Positions 1 through 7,331 of a DNA stretch of 45,614 nucleotides are shown piece by piece. Location: the NCBI GenBank assembly GCA_028716975.1, contig JAQUOU010000027.1, positions 1-45,614 on the forward strand. Reading direction: 5' to 3'. Numbering within the stretch: position 1 is the first letter of the stretch; the number at the start of each line of letters is the position of its first letter. The notes under the pieces are model-generated. The model saw nothing but the letters and a program-made list of their open reading frames with translations, had not been told where the DNA came from and made no database searches. This stretch comes from Methylobacter sp. GTDB taxonomy: Bacteria > Pseudomonadota > Gammaproteobacteria > Methylococcales > Methylomonadaceae. The translations under genes and the position numbers were made by a program.

Positions 1-50
1 TGGGTGAAGCTACGGTTTATAGGGTATTAGCTAAAGCGAAAGAATTATAA
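1..50 (+). CDS. Partial 3' end of a plus-strand gene, possibly serine recombinase HTH
   Basis: The window opens inside a plus-strand reading frame that ends GEATVYRVLAKAKEL and stops at 48-50. A short helix followed by ATVYR and a basic helix is what the C-terminal helix-turn-helix of serine resolvases and invertases usually looks like, so a recombinase is a reasonable guess. Only 15 residues are visible, so the family assignment is inference and another HTH protein is possible. It is the only plus-strand gene in the accessory region. Confidence 0.35.
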   Translation, partial: GEATVYRVLAKAKEL

Positions 51-107
51 TATTATGTTTATAAAGCACTAATGGATTCTATCTGCCGAAGATGGCACTT
101 TTGGCAG

Positions 108-857
108 CTACGTGGTAACTACCCCATACAGCTTGCCCCGGACCAGACTAAGCTGTTCCGGTGTTAATTGCCTTCGGTGCAGGTTCAGCGATATCGCTTT
201 CCTGATCTGGGCTTTTTGATACTTCCAGCCTTTTGTGCGGCCTGCGTTAGCGTGACCTCGCCATCTTTTATTTGCGCGTACAGTTCAGGCTTTTCGTCCT
301 TGATCTTTTGGGCGTCACTGACATATTGCCTGTTAGTTCCGGCGGCCAGCGCGGCTTGATGCGCCGCTGTGTTTTCATGCGCTAGTCTAGCCAATTCTTT
401 GGCTAGACTAGATTCATCTGATAGCCATCTATCTATTGATTTCTGTATAACATTGTTTAGCGAATACCATTCGCCTCCCTCTGAATGGTCAAACCATAAT
501 TCCTTTAAGTAGCTCCATTCCACTTTTCCAAGGAATATGCCCAAGCAATGCAACATCCGGCCTAGCTACTGCCAAGGTCTTTAATCGTTCATCAGGCGCA
601 ACTGATATTCCAGCTTTAACACTGTTTTCAGAGCGAATGAAGTAAAGCCTTCTATTCTCTTTAATAGAATCATCACGCTTATTTTTATTATGTATATTTT
701 CTATGATCTGGTCGTCTGTAATTCCAGAAGACTTAAGGATTTCCAATGCTTCTTTCGGCGTGTTTTGAAATTCATTAAATGCCTTTTCATAAGTTGATCG
801 CGTCTTGGTAACCGCGGCTTTCTGTCTTTTCCTGGCCCCCGCCTCAAAATGCGGCAA
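108..857 (-). pseudogene. Broken ParB-related phage/plasmid gene
   Basis: Two minus-strand frames overlap at 489-556. The first (from a TTG at 857) runs to a stop at 489. The second (185-556) carries AGTNRQYVSDAQKIKDEKP followed by a GEVTLTQAA-like tail, the pattern at the C-terminal side of ParB-like nuclease-type proteins on phages and plasmids. The text reads more naturally if the first frame passes into the second near 535-555, implying a one-base shift. A third piece, NLHRRQLTPEQ, lies in the first frame at about 108-185, beyond the second frame's stop, and resembles the N(L/Q)xRRxLTPEQ segment of the same families. The pieces are in an odd order, so rearrangement is possible. Whether this is decay or sequencing error cannot be told here. 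Confidence 0.45.
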
Positions 858-1062
858 TGCCTCAACAGCGACGCATGCCAGTTGTCATTGGCCTTTCTGG
901 TTTGGGCAAAAGGGGTATGTATCGATTAGTAAACAATACCTATGTCAATAGCCATACCAGCCTGTAACCCTTGGTATTAGTGGACTATAGAGAGTTGGCA
1001 CGGAAACATGCTAGGGATTTGATTGTTTCCCAATAAGAGCATATCACTTTTCTTCAGCGTAC

Positions 1063-1086
1063 AAAAAAGCCGGTGTTACCCGGCTT
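1063..1086 (-). terminator. Rho-independent terminator after the capsid genes
   Basis: On the minus strand AAGCCGG pairs with CCGGCTT across a 6-base loop and is followed by six T. It lies about 90 bases past the stop of the 107-aa ORF, so it probably ends the capsid transcript. The interval 858-1172 holds no other feature I can support. Confidence 0.75.
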
Positions 1087-1172
1087 AATGGCTATTCACG
1101 GTGAGGTCATGAACTAAGAGATGTCACCCAATAGCAGACGCGGTTTTGAGGCACTCACGTCTAATCCTGAAT

Positions 1173-1496
1173 TTATATGCTCTGGACGGGACCGGATGAT
1201 CCTGAATTTCTGCCCCAAACATTGCCATTGGCATCCGCAAAATCGCTTTTTTGGCTGTCCAGGTTAATTACGAGTCGAGCTTCCCGGTCTGCTTCTATGG
1301 GCTTTCCAGTAAGCCATAGGCCCGTTGTGTAAGCTTTGCGGGCAGTAATACCAGCCTCAATCAAATAAGGGGATCGGCTCACTAAGCCAAGGCCCTCCAG
1401 CTTTAACGCCAAGCCCTCGTGAATCTCAACCAGACGGTTAATATCAACCGATTGCTGGCCGATATTGACCCGCGCCAGTGTCGTTATAGTGATCAT
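1173..1496 (-). CDS. Hypothetical protein downstream of the major capsid gene
   Basis: This 107-residue ORF starts one base after the capsid stop codon (TAA-A-ATG), so the two are almost certainly translated together. The sequence is mixed alpha/beta without a motif I recognise. It contains GLGLVSRSPYLIEAGITAR and ends in a Gly/Ser-rich tail. In tailed phages the gene after the major capsid protein is often a head-tail connector or a small capsid-decoration protein, and position is the only argument for either. No signal peptide or membrane segment is visible. Confidence 0.6.
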   Translation of the reverse strand: MITITTLARVNIGQQSVDINRLVEIHEGLALKLEGLGLVSRSPYLIEAGITARKAYTTGLWLTGKPIEADREARLVINLDSQKSDFADANGNVWGRNSGSSGPVQSI

Positions 1497-1497
1497 T

Positions 1498-2586
1498 TTA
1501 TTCCGCCAAAATGCCGGTTAAATTCCAAAAGCTATTTGGCCTGGAAACCTGCCAGTCGGCACGTAGGTGCGCCAGGAAGCCCACTTGCAAATTTCCAGCG
1601 AAGGTCTGATTCAAGATTTCGATCCGCAATTGACTTCTGAGGCCTAAAATTAAATTCTCGAAATTGCCCAGAAAAATCTCGCTACAAATCCCGGAAGCTG
1701 TGCCTCGAGTTTGCGTACTTGGCACGGAATTAGAATACAACATATTGATTTTATTGGCGATAATGGCCGGTGCGTTTAATGGTTGTCCGGTCGTATCGGA
1801 TAAGCCTTGTATATCATAGTAGGAGCGTGGACTCATTACAAAAGCGTTCGCCTCATCGTTTGAAGCGGCAACTTTGCCCACTTGTCTGATTAGGATATTG
1901 TAACTTCCGGTCGCTGAGATTTTCGCGCCGTTGCCAGCAATCGATGAAGTCCGGGATGCAGTTGTCAGCACAGATTTCAGGCCAAGCGGCTGATTTGACG
2001 CGCCCGAGCCGTACAAACCGGCATAATCAAGTTGCGTCGCCAAGCCTTGAGCCAGCGAATTCATTAAGATTTCTTCGATATTAATCGAGTCTTCCAACAA
2101 TTCACGGCTCACCTTGACCAGAACCGCCAAGCTCTTTGGCTGGAATTGGACGGAACCCAAAACCATATCGGATTCATTAACGGCGGCGGCTTCCGCCCTC
2201 CAGCCAGCAACCGGATCCGATACAACCGTCGCCAGATTGGTTTTCGCCGTATCGAGCAAAAATATTTGGCTGCCAGCTTGGAATAAAACAGATTTATCGC
2301 GTAATTTATCGACAAAACCACGAAGCAACTCAGCAGCAATCGAATAGCCGCCTGCCGAGTCCGTGCCTTCGTTGAGGGCGTTTTGCAGGCTTAAATTGCC
2401 ATTTGCGCCCAGAACCATGCCTTTCATGATCGTGCCGACGCTCATGCCTTGCAGGTTTTGGTGCACGGAATCAAACGCCAGTTTTTGGCCTTTTGCGTAA
2501 AGCCGATTGTTATCGGGGGCTGAGCCTTGGGTATTGTAGCCTTTCAAATCAGCCTCAATTCCGTGCAAATCATGCAAAGCCGTCAT
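1498..2586 (-). CDS. HK97-fold phage major capsid protein
   Basis: The 362-residue product matches the HK97 family of major capsid proteins in length and layout. The N-terminal roughly 70 residues look like a pro-region. At about 73-81 comes EGTDSAGGY, the family's start of the mature domain (commonly G-T-x-x-x-G-G-Y). Further family signatures are SDPVAGWRAEAA near 123, SRELLEDS at 160-167, GSGASNQPLG at 193-202 and VMSPRSYY in the A-domain part. It would assemble an icosahedral head. No portal, terminase or head protease gene is visible in the window, and the pro-region has no obvious attached protease. It is expressed with the ORFs on either side. Base composition is like the neighbouring host DNA. 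Confidence 0.92.
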   Translation of the reverse strand: MTALHDLHGIEADLKGYNTQGSAPDNNRLYAKGQKLAFDSVHQNLQGMSVGTIMKGMVLGANGNLSLQNALNEGTDSAGGYSIAAELLRGFVDKLRDKSVLFQAGSQIFLLDTAKTNLATVVSDPVAGWRAEAAAVNESDMVLGSVQFQPKSLAVLVKVSRELLEDSINIEEILMNSLAQGLATQLDYAGLYGSGASNQPLGLKSVLTTASRTSSIAGNGAKISATGSYNILIRQVGKVAASNDEANAFVMSPRSYYDIQGLSDTTGQPLNAPAIIANKINMLYSNSVPSTQTRGTASGICSEIFLGNFENLILGLRSQLRIEILNQTFAGNLQVGFLAHLRADWQVSRPNSFWNLTGILAE

Positions 2587-2616
2587 TGCCTCAAATGCTC
2601 CGGCCTTCTCTTTTGA

Positions 2617-2823
2617 TCAATCTTTATTTTTGTCGGACGAATCAAGCATTAACTTCAATTCTGCGGAAATAGCTTTTTGCTGCCTGCGAATATCGGCTAT
2701 ATGGCCATGACTTTCTGTGAATTTACTGTAAAGGCTTGGGCTATAACTTACCAAGCTGCCTTGGTGCTCGCTAAATTTAGCGCGAGCTTGGACTAATTTT
2801 ATATTTAGGTTTTCGGTACTCAT
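2617..2823 (-). CDS. Small helical protein upstream of the capsid gene
   Basis: A 68-residue ORF ends 30 bases before the capsid start and follows an AAGGAAA Shine-Dalgarno. The second half is charged and helical (HIADIRRQQKAISAELKLML), suggesting a short coiled coil. HK97-type phages often have an N-terminal helical delta domain or a separate scaffold to guide capsid assembly. A small helical protein made just ahead of the capsid protein could play that role, but this is inference from position and composition only. I recognise no family. Confidence 0.6.
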   Translation of the reverse strand: MSTENLNIKLVQARAKFSEHQGSLVSYSPSLYSKFTESHGHIADIRRQQKAISAELKLMLDSSDKNKD

Positions 2824-2846
2824 TGTATATTTCCTTCGCCGGGATT

Positions 2847-2889
2847 ACCGGCACGTGGTTAATTTACAGGCGTCTGCCTGTGTGCCGGT
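2847..2889 (-). promoter_or_regulatory. Structured leader of the capsid operon
   Basis: ACCGGCAC (2847-2854) pairs with GTGCCGGT (2882-2889), and nested inside ACAGGC (2866-2871) pairs with GCCTGT (2876-2881) around a 4-base loop. The two right arms are contiguous, so the structure is one 14-pair helix with an 11-base bulge. It lies just before the ribosome binding site of the 68-aa ORF on the minus strand. A translational or transcriptional control element is likely, but it has no U-run of a terminator. Confidence 0.55.
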
Positions 2890-2929
2890 AGACGAAATAT
2901 GCCAGGGGGCTTTATAACGGGGGTCTACC

Positions 2930-2963
2930 TTCAAGAGTCTGCCAAGGGGCAGGTTGTCTTGAA
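2930..2963. repeat. Interrupted inverted repeat upstream of the capsid operon
   Basis: TTCAAGA (2930-2936) and TCTTGAA (2957-2963) are perfect inverted copies, and inside them CTGCC (2939-2943) pairs with GGCAG (2948-2952). It sits between the 61-aa ORF and the capsid leader. It could be an operator or a rho-independent-like stop without a T run. Confidence 0.5.
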
Positions 2964-3025
2964 CCTATGTCCCTATTATATGAGGGAGTACAGGAATTGT
3001 CCAGTTATTGTACAGGCATATCTAA

Positions 3026-3211
3026 CTAGCCCTTGCCATGAATAAACCTACTCAATTCCAGCAGATCACTAACGCTGAAGCTAATTCCTTTCTCGGCTAG
3101 CCAGGCATGGGCTAACTCGCAATGAAGATACCGACCCAAAAGCTGCGATCTGTCGGTTTCATTTAGCTTTTCGGCCAGGCTGTCAAAGTCGGGATCCTGA
3201 GTCCAAAACAT
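3026..3211 (-). CDS. Hypothetical 61-residue protein
   Basis: A small acidic helical ORF in the reduced virion module, lying between the 80-aa ORF and the capsid leader. It begins MFWTQDPDFDSLAEKL and ends ELSRFIHGKG. I see no membrane segment or known motif. It is kept because it is colinear with its neighbours, has near-contiguous spacing, and its composition is protein-like. It resembles small phage tail or head accessory ORFs only in size and place. Confidence 0.45.
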   Translation of the reverse strand: MFWTQDPDFDSLAEKLNETDRSQLLGRYLHCELAHAWLAEKGISFSVSDLLELSRFIHGKG

Positions 3212-3257
3212 TACATCAACCTCGTGGTGGTTGTTTTCACTTGTGTTTTTGCCTTTT

Positions 3258-3500
3258 CTACTTCAGCCTGGAAAGCAGTTCAGCCAGCTCAAGATTGAAT
3301 ATTTTCGCGTTTTGAAGTGCCTCGGAAATGCTCAAATTGTATGAGCCGGAAAGGATCTCCGCTGAGATAAAAATCAATAGCTGAAAATATTCCTCGTGCG
3401 TGGTCAGGTTTTCTTTCATGGCGGTTTTAACCGATTGATAAGCCTTAAGAATATCTTTGTTTTTATTCATGTTTTTTCCTATCATGTTTTTAGTTGCCAT
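3258..3500 (-). CDS. Hypothetical 80-residue helical protein
   Basis: I place the start at the ATG at 3500, although the frame is open upstream. That ATG overlaps the stop of the gpI-like gene (TAATG) and follows a GGAG. The product is MATKNMIGKNMNKNKDILK onward, almost wholly helical, with a basic start and a leucine-rich end (NLELAELLSRLK). Overlap with the preceding stop implies translational coupling to the tail-tip gene. No family recognised; a tail or host-interaction accessory protein is only a guess. Confidence 0.55.
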   Translation of the reverse strand: MATKNMIGKNMNKNKDILKAYQSVKTAMKENLTTHEEYFQLLIFISAEILSGSYNLSISEALQNAKIFNLELAELLSRLK

Positions 3501-4060
3501 TAGAATGTTTTCTCCTCTGTTGATAATCCGCTCGAAATTAGCACGCCGCCACAATGTACATTCAACCCATACACTAAAGGCACACTACTGCCCTGCTCTC
3601 GTATGTTTGGCGCACCATTAAATAAAGCTGAATCCAGTTTCTGTGCGGCGGCAGGGTCTTTGTCAAATTCCAGCGTGGGCGAAAGTAAATTACTCAACAT
3701 ATTCAGGGCGATTGAAACCGCGACACTTATTAAAACCTCAACAAGAGTACTCACACTGACTGCCGAAGCCACCGCCGCCAATGCCGCTGCAAAAGCCGGA
3801 GCGCCGCCTTCAATTTCTGGCACAATCATAAGCGTATCGTAGCTGTCAAACAGCATGGTCGCTAAATCCGGGTGAATAGCTTCCATATGGTCCGGGTTTT
3901 TGCTATCGGCCAGGATATAAAAGTATTTCTCATTCAACAGCTTATCTGCTAATTCCTGTCCGTAGTGTAATTTTAACCCGGATAGCAATTGTTTTAAATT
4001 ATCGACAAATAGCTCTATTTCTGGATATTGGGATAAATCCCCGTAAAACTTAATAATCAT
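3500..4060 (-). CDS. Lambda gpI-like tail-tip assembly protein
   Basis: The 186-residue product has the layout of the lambda tail assembly protein I family. It has an N-terminal ubiquitin-like part (MIIKFYGDLSQYPEIELFVD) ending in LMIVPEIEGG, a long hydrophobic Ala/Val/Ser stretch at about 87-124, and a C-terminal QGSSVPLVYG at about 156-165 followed by GGVLISSGLSTEE. The latter mirrors the QGNxxPVLYGxxxVG...STxxE end of lambda gpI. In siphophages gpI acts in building the tail tip with gpJ. No gpJ, gpK or gpL homologue is near, so it stands alone in this module. It opens the run of minus-strand ORFs that leads to the capsid gene. Confidence 0.75.
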   Translation of the reverse strand: MIIKFYGDLSQYPEIELFVDNLKQLLSGLKLHYGQELADKLLNEKYFYILADSKNPDHMEAIHPDLATMLFDSYDTLMIVPEIEGGAPAFAAALAAVASAVSVSTLVEVLISVAVSIALNMLSNLLSPTLEFDKDPAAAQKLDSALFNGAPNIREQGSSVPLVYGLNVHCGGVLISSGLSTEEKTF

Positions 4061-4155
4061 AGTATTTCCTTTTGTTTCAAGTGGTTGCGTGGTGTTTCTA
4101 TAAGTTTATTCATGTTTCCCGCCTAAATGCCTAATTTTGCATGTGAGTAAAAATG

Positions 4156-4167
4156 ATGGAGGCTGCG
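4156..4167 (+). repeat. Candidate left attachment site (copy of tRNA-Cys 3' end)
   Basis: ATGGAGGCTGCG here is identical, and in the same orientation, to 9238-9249, which is the 3' end of tRNA-Cys with its CCA complement. A tyrosine integrase gene begins 174 bases from the tRNA copy. Integration into a tRNA end leaves such direct repeats at both element ends. Twelve bases is short for an att core, so chance or an older, eroded site are alternatives. Confidence 0.5.
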
Positions 4168-4207
4168 CTAAGAAGTCTATATATTTCAAACATTTAAGCT
4201 CATCCCG

Positions 4208-4238
4208 GCCTGTGAAGCGGCTCACGGGCTGTTTTTTT
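4208..4238 (+). terminator. Plus-strand rho-independent terminator with no plus-strand gene
   Basis: GCCTGTGA (4208-4215) pairs with TCACGGGC (4222-4229), including one G-U pair, and is followed by TG and seven T. It is oriented for plus-strand transcripts although all nearby genes are minus. Possible sources are a small RNA or readthrough blocking at the element end. Confidence 0.65.
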
Positions 4239-4363
4239 CCTGCGCCTGGCTAAGTAGTACGTCTGATAATCCGCATAGCCTAGACGCTGTATGGCGGTCT
4301 GTGTGCTTGATGGTTTAGTTGTTTGTGGCATTGGTGAGTCGTCTGTAAGTTGTTACGATAAGG

Positions 4364-4394
4364 CCAGGCCATAAGGATTCATCTCATGGCCTGG
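4364..4394. repeat. Perfect 9-bp inverted repeat
   Basis: CCAGGCCAT (4364-4372) and ATGGCCTGG (4386-4394) are separated by 13 bases. It lies ten bases after the stop of the 112-aa ORF. It could end or stabilise that minus-strand transcript, though no T run follows on the minus side. Confidence 0.5.
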
Positions 4395-4404
4395 GAATGG
4401 TTGT

Positions 4405-4743
4405 TTAAAACGGAATACCATCGAAATCAAGTCCCACTGGGTGAGTGTTTTGATGGTATTCCGTTTCTTCGGCCTCGATATGGCTTTCAAGCCTGCTCAA
4501 AAGGTCAGCGGCTGCGTCTTTAAATGAACACGTGGCATTAACCACGCCCTCATCAGGCCCGAAGCGTGGTGCGCTACCATCCCCGCCATCGCTCACCAAT
4601 GCCACAACTTCGTTAAGCACCTCAACGGCTGCATGTGCGCCTTTTAGCTGTGCATCCAGCTCGGCTCTTTCTCTCAGCCTTGCGTAACTCCCTCTAGTGT
4701 TTGTCTTTAGTTGAATGATGTTATTAGGCGCCTTGTTTCTCAT
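4405..4743 (-). CDS. Hypothetical protein, last gene of the primase operon
   Basis: A 112-residue ORF overlaps the stop of the 148-aa gene by ATGA, so it is coupled to it. The N-terminus is basic (MRNKAPNNIIQLKTNTRG), the middle helical and Ala-rich, with an acidic SDGGDGSAPRFGPDEG loop, then another helix ending in EAEETEYHQ. I recognise no domain. It belongs to the transcript running from the primase leftwards, and is typical in size of poorly conserved satellite ORFs. Confidence 0.6.
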   Translation of the reverse strand: MRNKAPNNIIQLKTNTRGSYARLRERAELDAQLKGAHAAVEVLNEVVALVSDGGDGSAPRFGPDEGVVNATCSFKDAAADLLSRLESHIEAEETEYHQNTHPVGLDFDGIPF

Positions 4744-5186
4744 GATTGCTCCTTTACGAATAGTTTATTAAGATCGGACGTGTATTGATGCACCATAAGC
4801 AGGTTGTCTCCGAACCTCGCCTTCAAGCAGCGCCGCGCTTCGTCCAGGTTGCAACCCGGCATAATGGCAATTAACTCGCGATCGGGGTGTTCTTTGTGCC
4901 GGTAGCAGTACACACGTAATGGGCTAACGGCTTCTTGCTCTGCTTCGGCCTTCGGTAAACCTGCTTCATGCTCAAGAATACCGGCCCTCTCCTCAATGGC
5001 TTCACGGACATTCATTTGAATCTCAGCGGCGCTGGTTTTTGATAGTTGGCTGATAAGAGCGGCTTTATTTTCCCTGATCAGATTTCTTAGCCGATCGGTT
5101 AAGCGGTGTGCATTTTCAACCCTGACTTGGTCGCCATGCAGACAGAGCCTTAAACCGGCTTGATTTATTTCGTTGAGTGCGGCCAT
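4740..5186 (-). CDS. Satellite protein with TubC-like N-terminal domain
   Basis: The 148-residue ORF starts inside the primase stop (TAATG at 5186). Its first 50 residues (EINQAGLRLCLHGDQVRVE, then RLTDRLRNLIRENKAALI) follow the pattern of the small N-terminal docking domain seen in TubC-like proteins and in many phage-satellite ORFs next to primases. The last part, RVYCYRHKEHPDRELIAIMP then EARRCLKARFGDNLL, looks like a separate alpha/beta unit. Function unknown; an accessory to the primase/helicase is suggested by coupling and position. The domain assignment is by eye. Confidence 0.65.
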   Translation of the reverse strand: MAALNEINQAGLRLCLHGDQVRVENAHRLTDRLRNLIRENKAALISQLSKTSAAEIQMNVREAIEERAGILEHEAGLPKAEAEQEAVSPLRVYCYRHKEHPDRELIAIMPGCNLDEARRCLKARFGDNLLMVHQYTSDLNKLFVKEQS

Positions 5187-6864
5187 TAAAAATCCTCCAC
5201 TAAGTAATCATCAACATTGTTAACATCATCAACACTGGCACGGGTTGTAGGGCTATAGGCATCAACATTGCTTGTACATTCTTCAGCATTTTCTAAGGCA
5301 TGATTGGGGACGGGTGAGCTAAATTTATTGTGACAATCTTTTCTAATCGCAAAGCCTTGAAACGCCTTGCCTGTGCTGTCGCGGTTTAATGACTTAACCG
5401 GAAACTTTAAATGCCCGGCCATATCTTCAAGATTCTTTGAAAACCGCTGCACGGCTATAGGTTGCGCTCCGTTCTCTTTGCACCAACGATGATAATTCGG
5501 GTACAGTTTGCTATCCGCTTCAAACTGAATTTCGCCATCATTGGTTAAAGCTGCCGGGCTTTTCCCACAATAAACCTTACTGTATTCTTTAAGAATCAGG
5601 TTTTCATCAATCCAGGCAACCAGCTTATTCGTTTCGCATAAATGCTTACGCTGCGACTGTGTTAAGTTGCCATCAATACCGCCGATAACAGCATTTAATT
5701 CATCGTCTGTCATGGCTAAGACCCAGTTCAAAAGCGCGGGTAATTCGTCTTTCATAGCCTTTTCAATACCGCCTACGCCTCGCCATTTTTCTTTATCACA
5801 ATTGGTTACTTTTTTATTGAAAATAACCGGCATCCTCCGCCGGGCTAAGCCGCTGCTGTAATCTGTGGATTGGATAGCTTCATTCGATGCAATCATGACT
5901 ACGCCATCAAATACGAATGAGCCGGTTTGTTGCTGATTCTTGCGCTCCAGGCGTAAAGGGTCGCCCCCCGTTAGCGCCTTAAGTACGCTGACTTCGCCAC
6001 CATACCGAGAAGAATCCGATATAACGGCTAAACGCTTTCCATACAGTAGCGCGGCTTCAAAACGGTTCTGTTCCAGGTTCCTTAGGTCAGTGGCCGCATG
6101 ATTGCTTTCCCCAACCAGCATAATTACCAATCGGATTAGGGTTGATTTGCCTGTACTGCCAGGGCCAATGATTTCAAGGAATTTCTGTACCTCTCCCCCG
6201 GCTAATGTGATTTTCAGGAAGGCGCGTATAATATTGATCATATCGTTATCCTGCCCGGTGACATCGCCAAGCCAAGTCTTAATAATATTTATTTCATCGT
6301 CATAATTAAACGCATAAGGTAGTTGCCATCTAAACTTATTCCGTGGTGTGTAAGGCTCCAGGCATAGTGTTTTGATATTTAATACGCCGTTTATCATCGG
6401 CAACAAATGGCGATCTGTCTGCCACTTGTCCAGGGCCAGATAAAGCCGTAAAAACCTTCAATGCTTTTCAACTTTGACATACAAAAGCCTTGTGGCATTC
6501 GCTCATGCAGCTCCTTGTCAATTAGCTTCAATGCCCGCGTTGAACTGATTGGTTTCCACAAGCCTTTTTCGCTACGATACCAGTCGGAGGAAATCTCATC
6601 AAAAGCTAAATTATTCTTTTGACTCTCGGCTAGAATTTCGGCTAATTTGGAATCTTTAATATCCGGCTTTTTGGGCTTCTTTTTGCCCTTGGGTTTCTTT
6701 TCCAATTCAGCATTTTCATCGAATGCTGAAGTAAATGCTGAAGGCGTGTCGCTGCAACCCGCGTCAGTGTTGATAGTGTTGAAGATGTTGATGCTTTCAT
6801 CACTTTCTACAAAAAGCGTGTTTGAGCCATAGCTGGCACTGGTTTCTTCGTGTAATTTTTGCAT
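5186..6864 (-). pseudogene. P4-type primase/SF3 helicase, frameshifted
   Basis: Two overlapping minus-strand frames together make one phage P4-type replication protein of about 560 residues. The upstream part (start chosen at the ATG at 6864 after AAGGA) has a Lys-rich region KKPKGKKKPKKP and then LKSIEGFYGF. The downstream part carries LLPMINGVLNIKT, a Walker A GPGSTGKST, a helicase motif KRLAVISDSSR and a GVVMIASNEAIQ motif C region, all as in the D5/P4 helicase family. In the downstream frame LALDKWQTDRH can be read just before LLPMING, as in intact homologues, so the frames meet near 6430-6450 through a one-base shift. If the shift is real, replication initiation by this element is probably lost. 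If it is a sequencing error, the gene is intact. Confidence 0.8.
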
Positions 6865-6889
6865 GGCAATTTTTCCTTTTGCCGGGTGC

Positions 6890-6938
6890 AATTAATTCAA
6901 TCATGGCGTATAATAGTTCTGCGGTTGGTGAATTAATT
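6890..6938. promoter_or_regulatory. Inverted repeat flanking a plus-strand -10-like TATAAT
   Basis: AATTAATTCA (6890-6899) and TGAATTAATT (6929-6938) are perfect 10-bp inverted copies, with TATAAT at 6909-6914 between them. No good -35 box is visible at the usual distance. It lies in the alpA-primase gap, so it may be an operator controlling the primase operon, a plus-strand small RNA, or both. Confidence 0.45.
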
Positions 6939-6941
6939 AGC

Positions 6942-6979
6942 AAGCCCCGGCTCATTGTTGAGAATGGTCGGGGTTTTTT
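6942..6979 (+). terminator. Plus-strand terminator in the alpA-primase gap
   Basis: CCCCGG and CGGGG form the base of a hairpin with an inner CTCA/TGAG pairing, followed by six T on the plus strand. Together with the TATAAT at 6909 it would produce an RNA of about 55 bases. No plus-strand protein is encoded. Confidence 0.6.
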
Positions 6980-7178
6980 ATTTGCGGGTAGAAGCTCGCT
7001 GCTCTATCCAGTCTGTCAACTCAGATTCAAGCCAGCCTATGCTTCTGGCGCTAAGCTTGATTGGTTTAGGAAATTCGCCAGTTTTGAGCAGAGTATAAAT
7101 CGTACTGCGGCTTATGCCGGTTTTCTTGATTGCTGCCGGTACACGTAAGATGTTGGAAGTTTGCATAATAAATCTCAT
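6978..7178 (-). CDS. alpA: AlpA-type helix-turn-helix regulator
   Basis: The 66-residue product has the AlpA/excisionase-like winged HTH: ILRVPAAIKKTGISRSTIY, then a wing with GEFPKPIKLSARSIGWLESEL and DWIEQR. Phage-satellite AlpA proteins activate or direct excision with the element integrase and sometimes control int expression. The frame is open upstream to 7322, but that N-terminal part is not AlpA-like. I place the start at the ATG at 7178; the in-frame ATG at 7166 is also possible. It lies between the integrase and primase, as is usual for P4-like islands. Confidence 0.85.
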   Translation of the reverse strand: MRFIMQTSNILRVPAAIKKTGISRSTIYTLLKTGEFPKPIKLSARSIGWLESELTDWIEQRASTRK

Positions 7179-7307
7179 ATAAATTATGCACCTTGGGCGG
7201 GTTTCTGCTGGTGTAATTCTAGGGAATCTTAGGTAATTCTGCATTATTTCGTCCAGTGAAGTACGAAATTGTTTGCATTTTGCTAAGCATTCGCTAAAAT
7301 AACTATC

Positions 7308-7331
7308 GGTTACTAACGTCAATTAGTAACC
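7308..7331. promoter_or_regulatory. GGTTACT/AGTAACC inverted repeat upstream of alpA
   Basis: GGTTACT (7308-7314) and AGTAACC (7325-7331) are perfect inverted copies with a 10-base spacer, upstream of alpA. The core GTTACT recurs in the repeat cluster ahead of the integrase (9067-9153). This suggests a shared binding site, perhaps for AlpA or the integrase. Confidence 0.5.

Larger units (their letters stand above)
4061..4404. other. Gene-free junction between virion module and satellite module
   Basis: No credible ORF lies in these 344 bases. The stretch holds a 12-base copy of the tRNA-Cys end, a plus-strand terminator and a 9-bp perfect inverted repeat, all listed separately. It looks like the join between two mobile elements, or an element end. 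Confidence 0.5.

Noticed and set aside
6978-7322. 114-codon version of the AlpA ORF
   Set aside because: The first 48 codons are unlike AlpA proteins and overlap control repeats; the shorter start is preferred.
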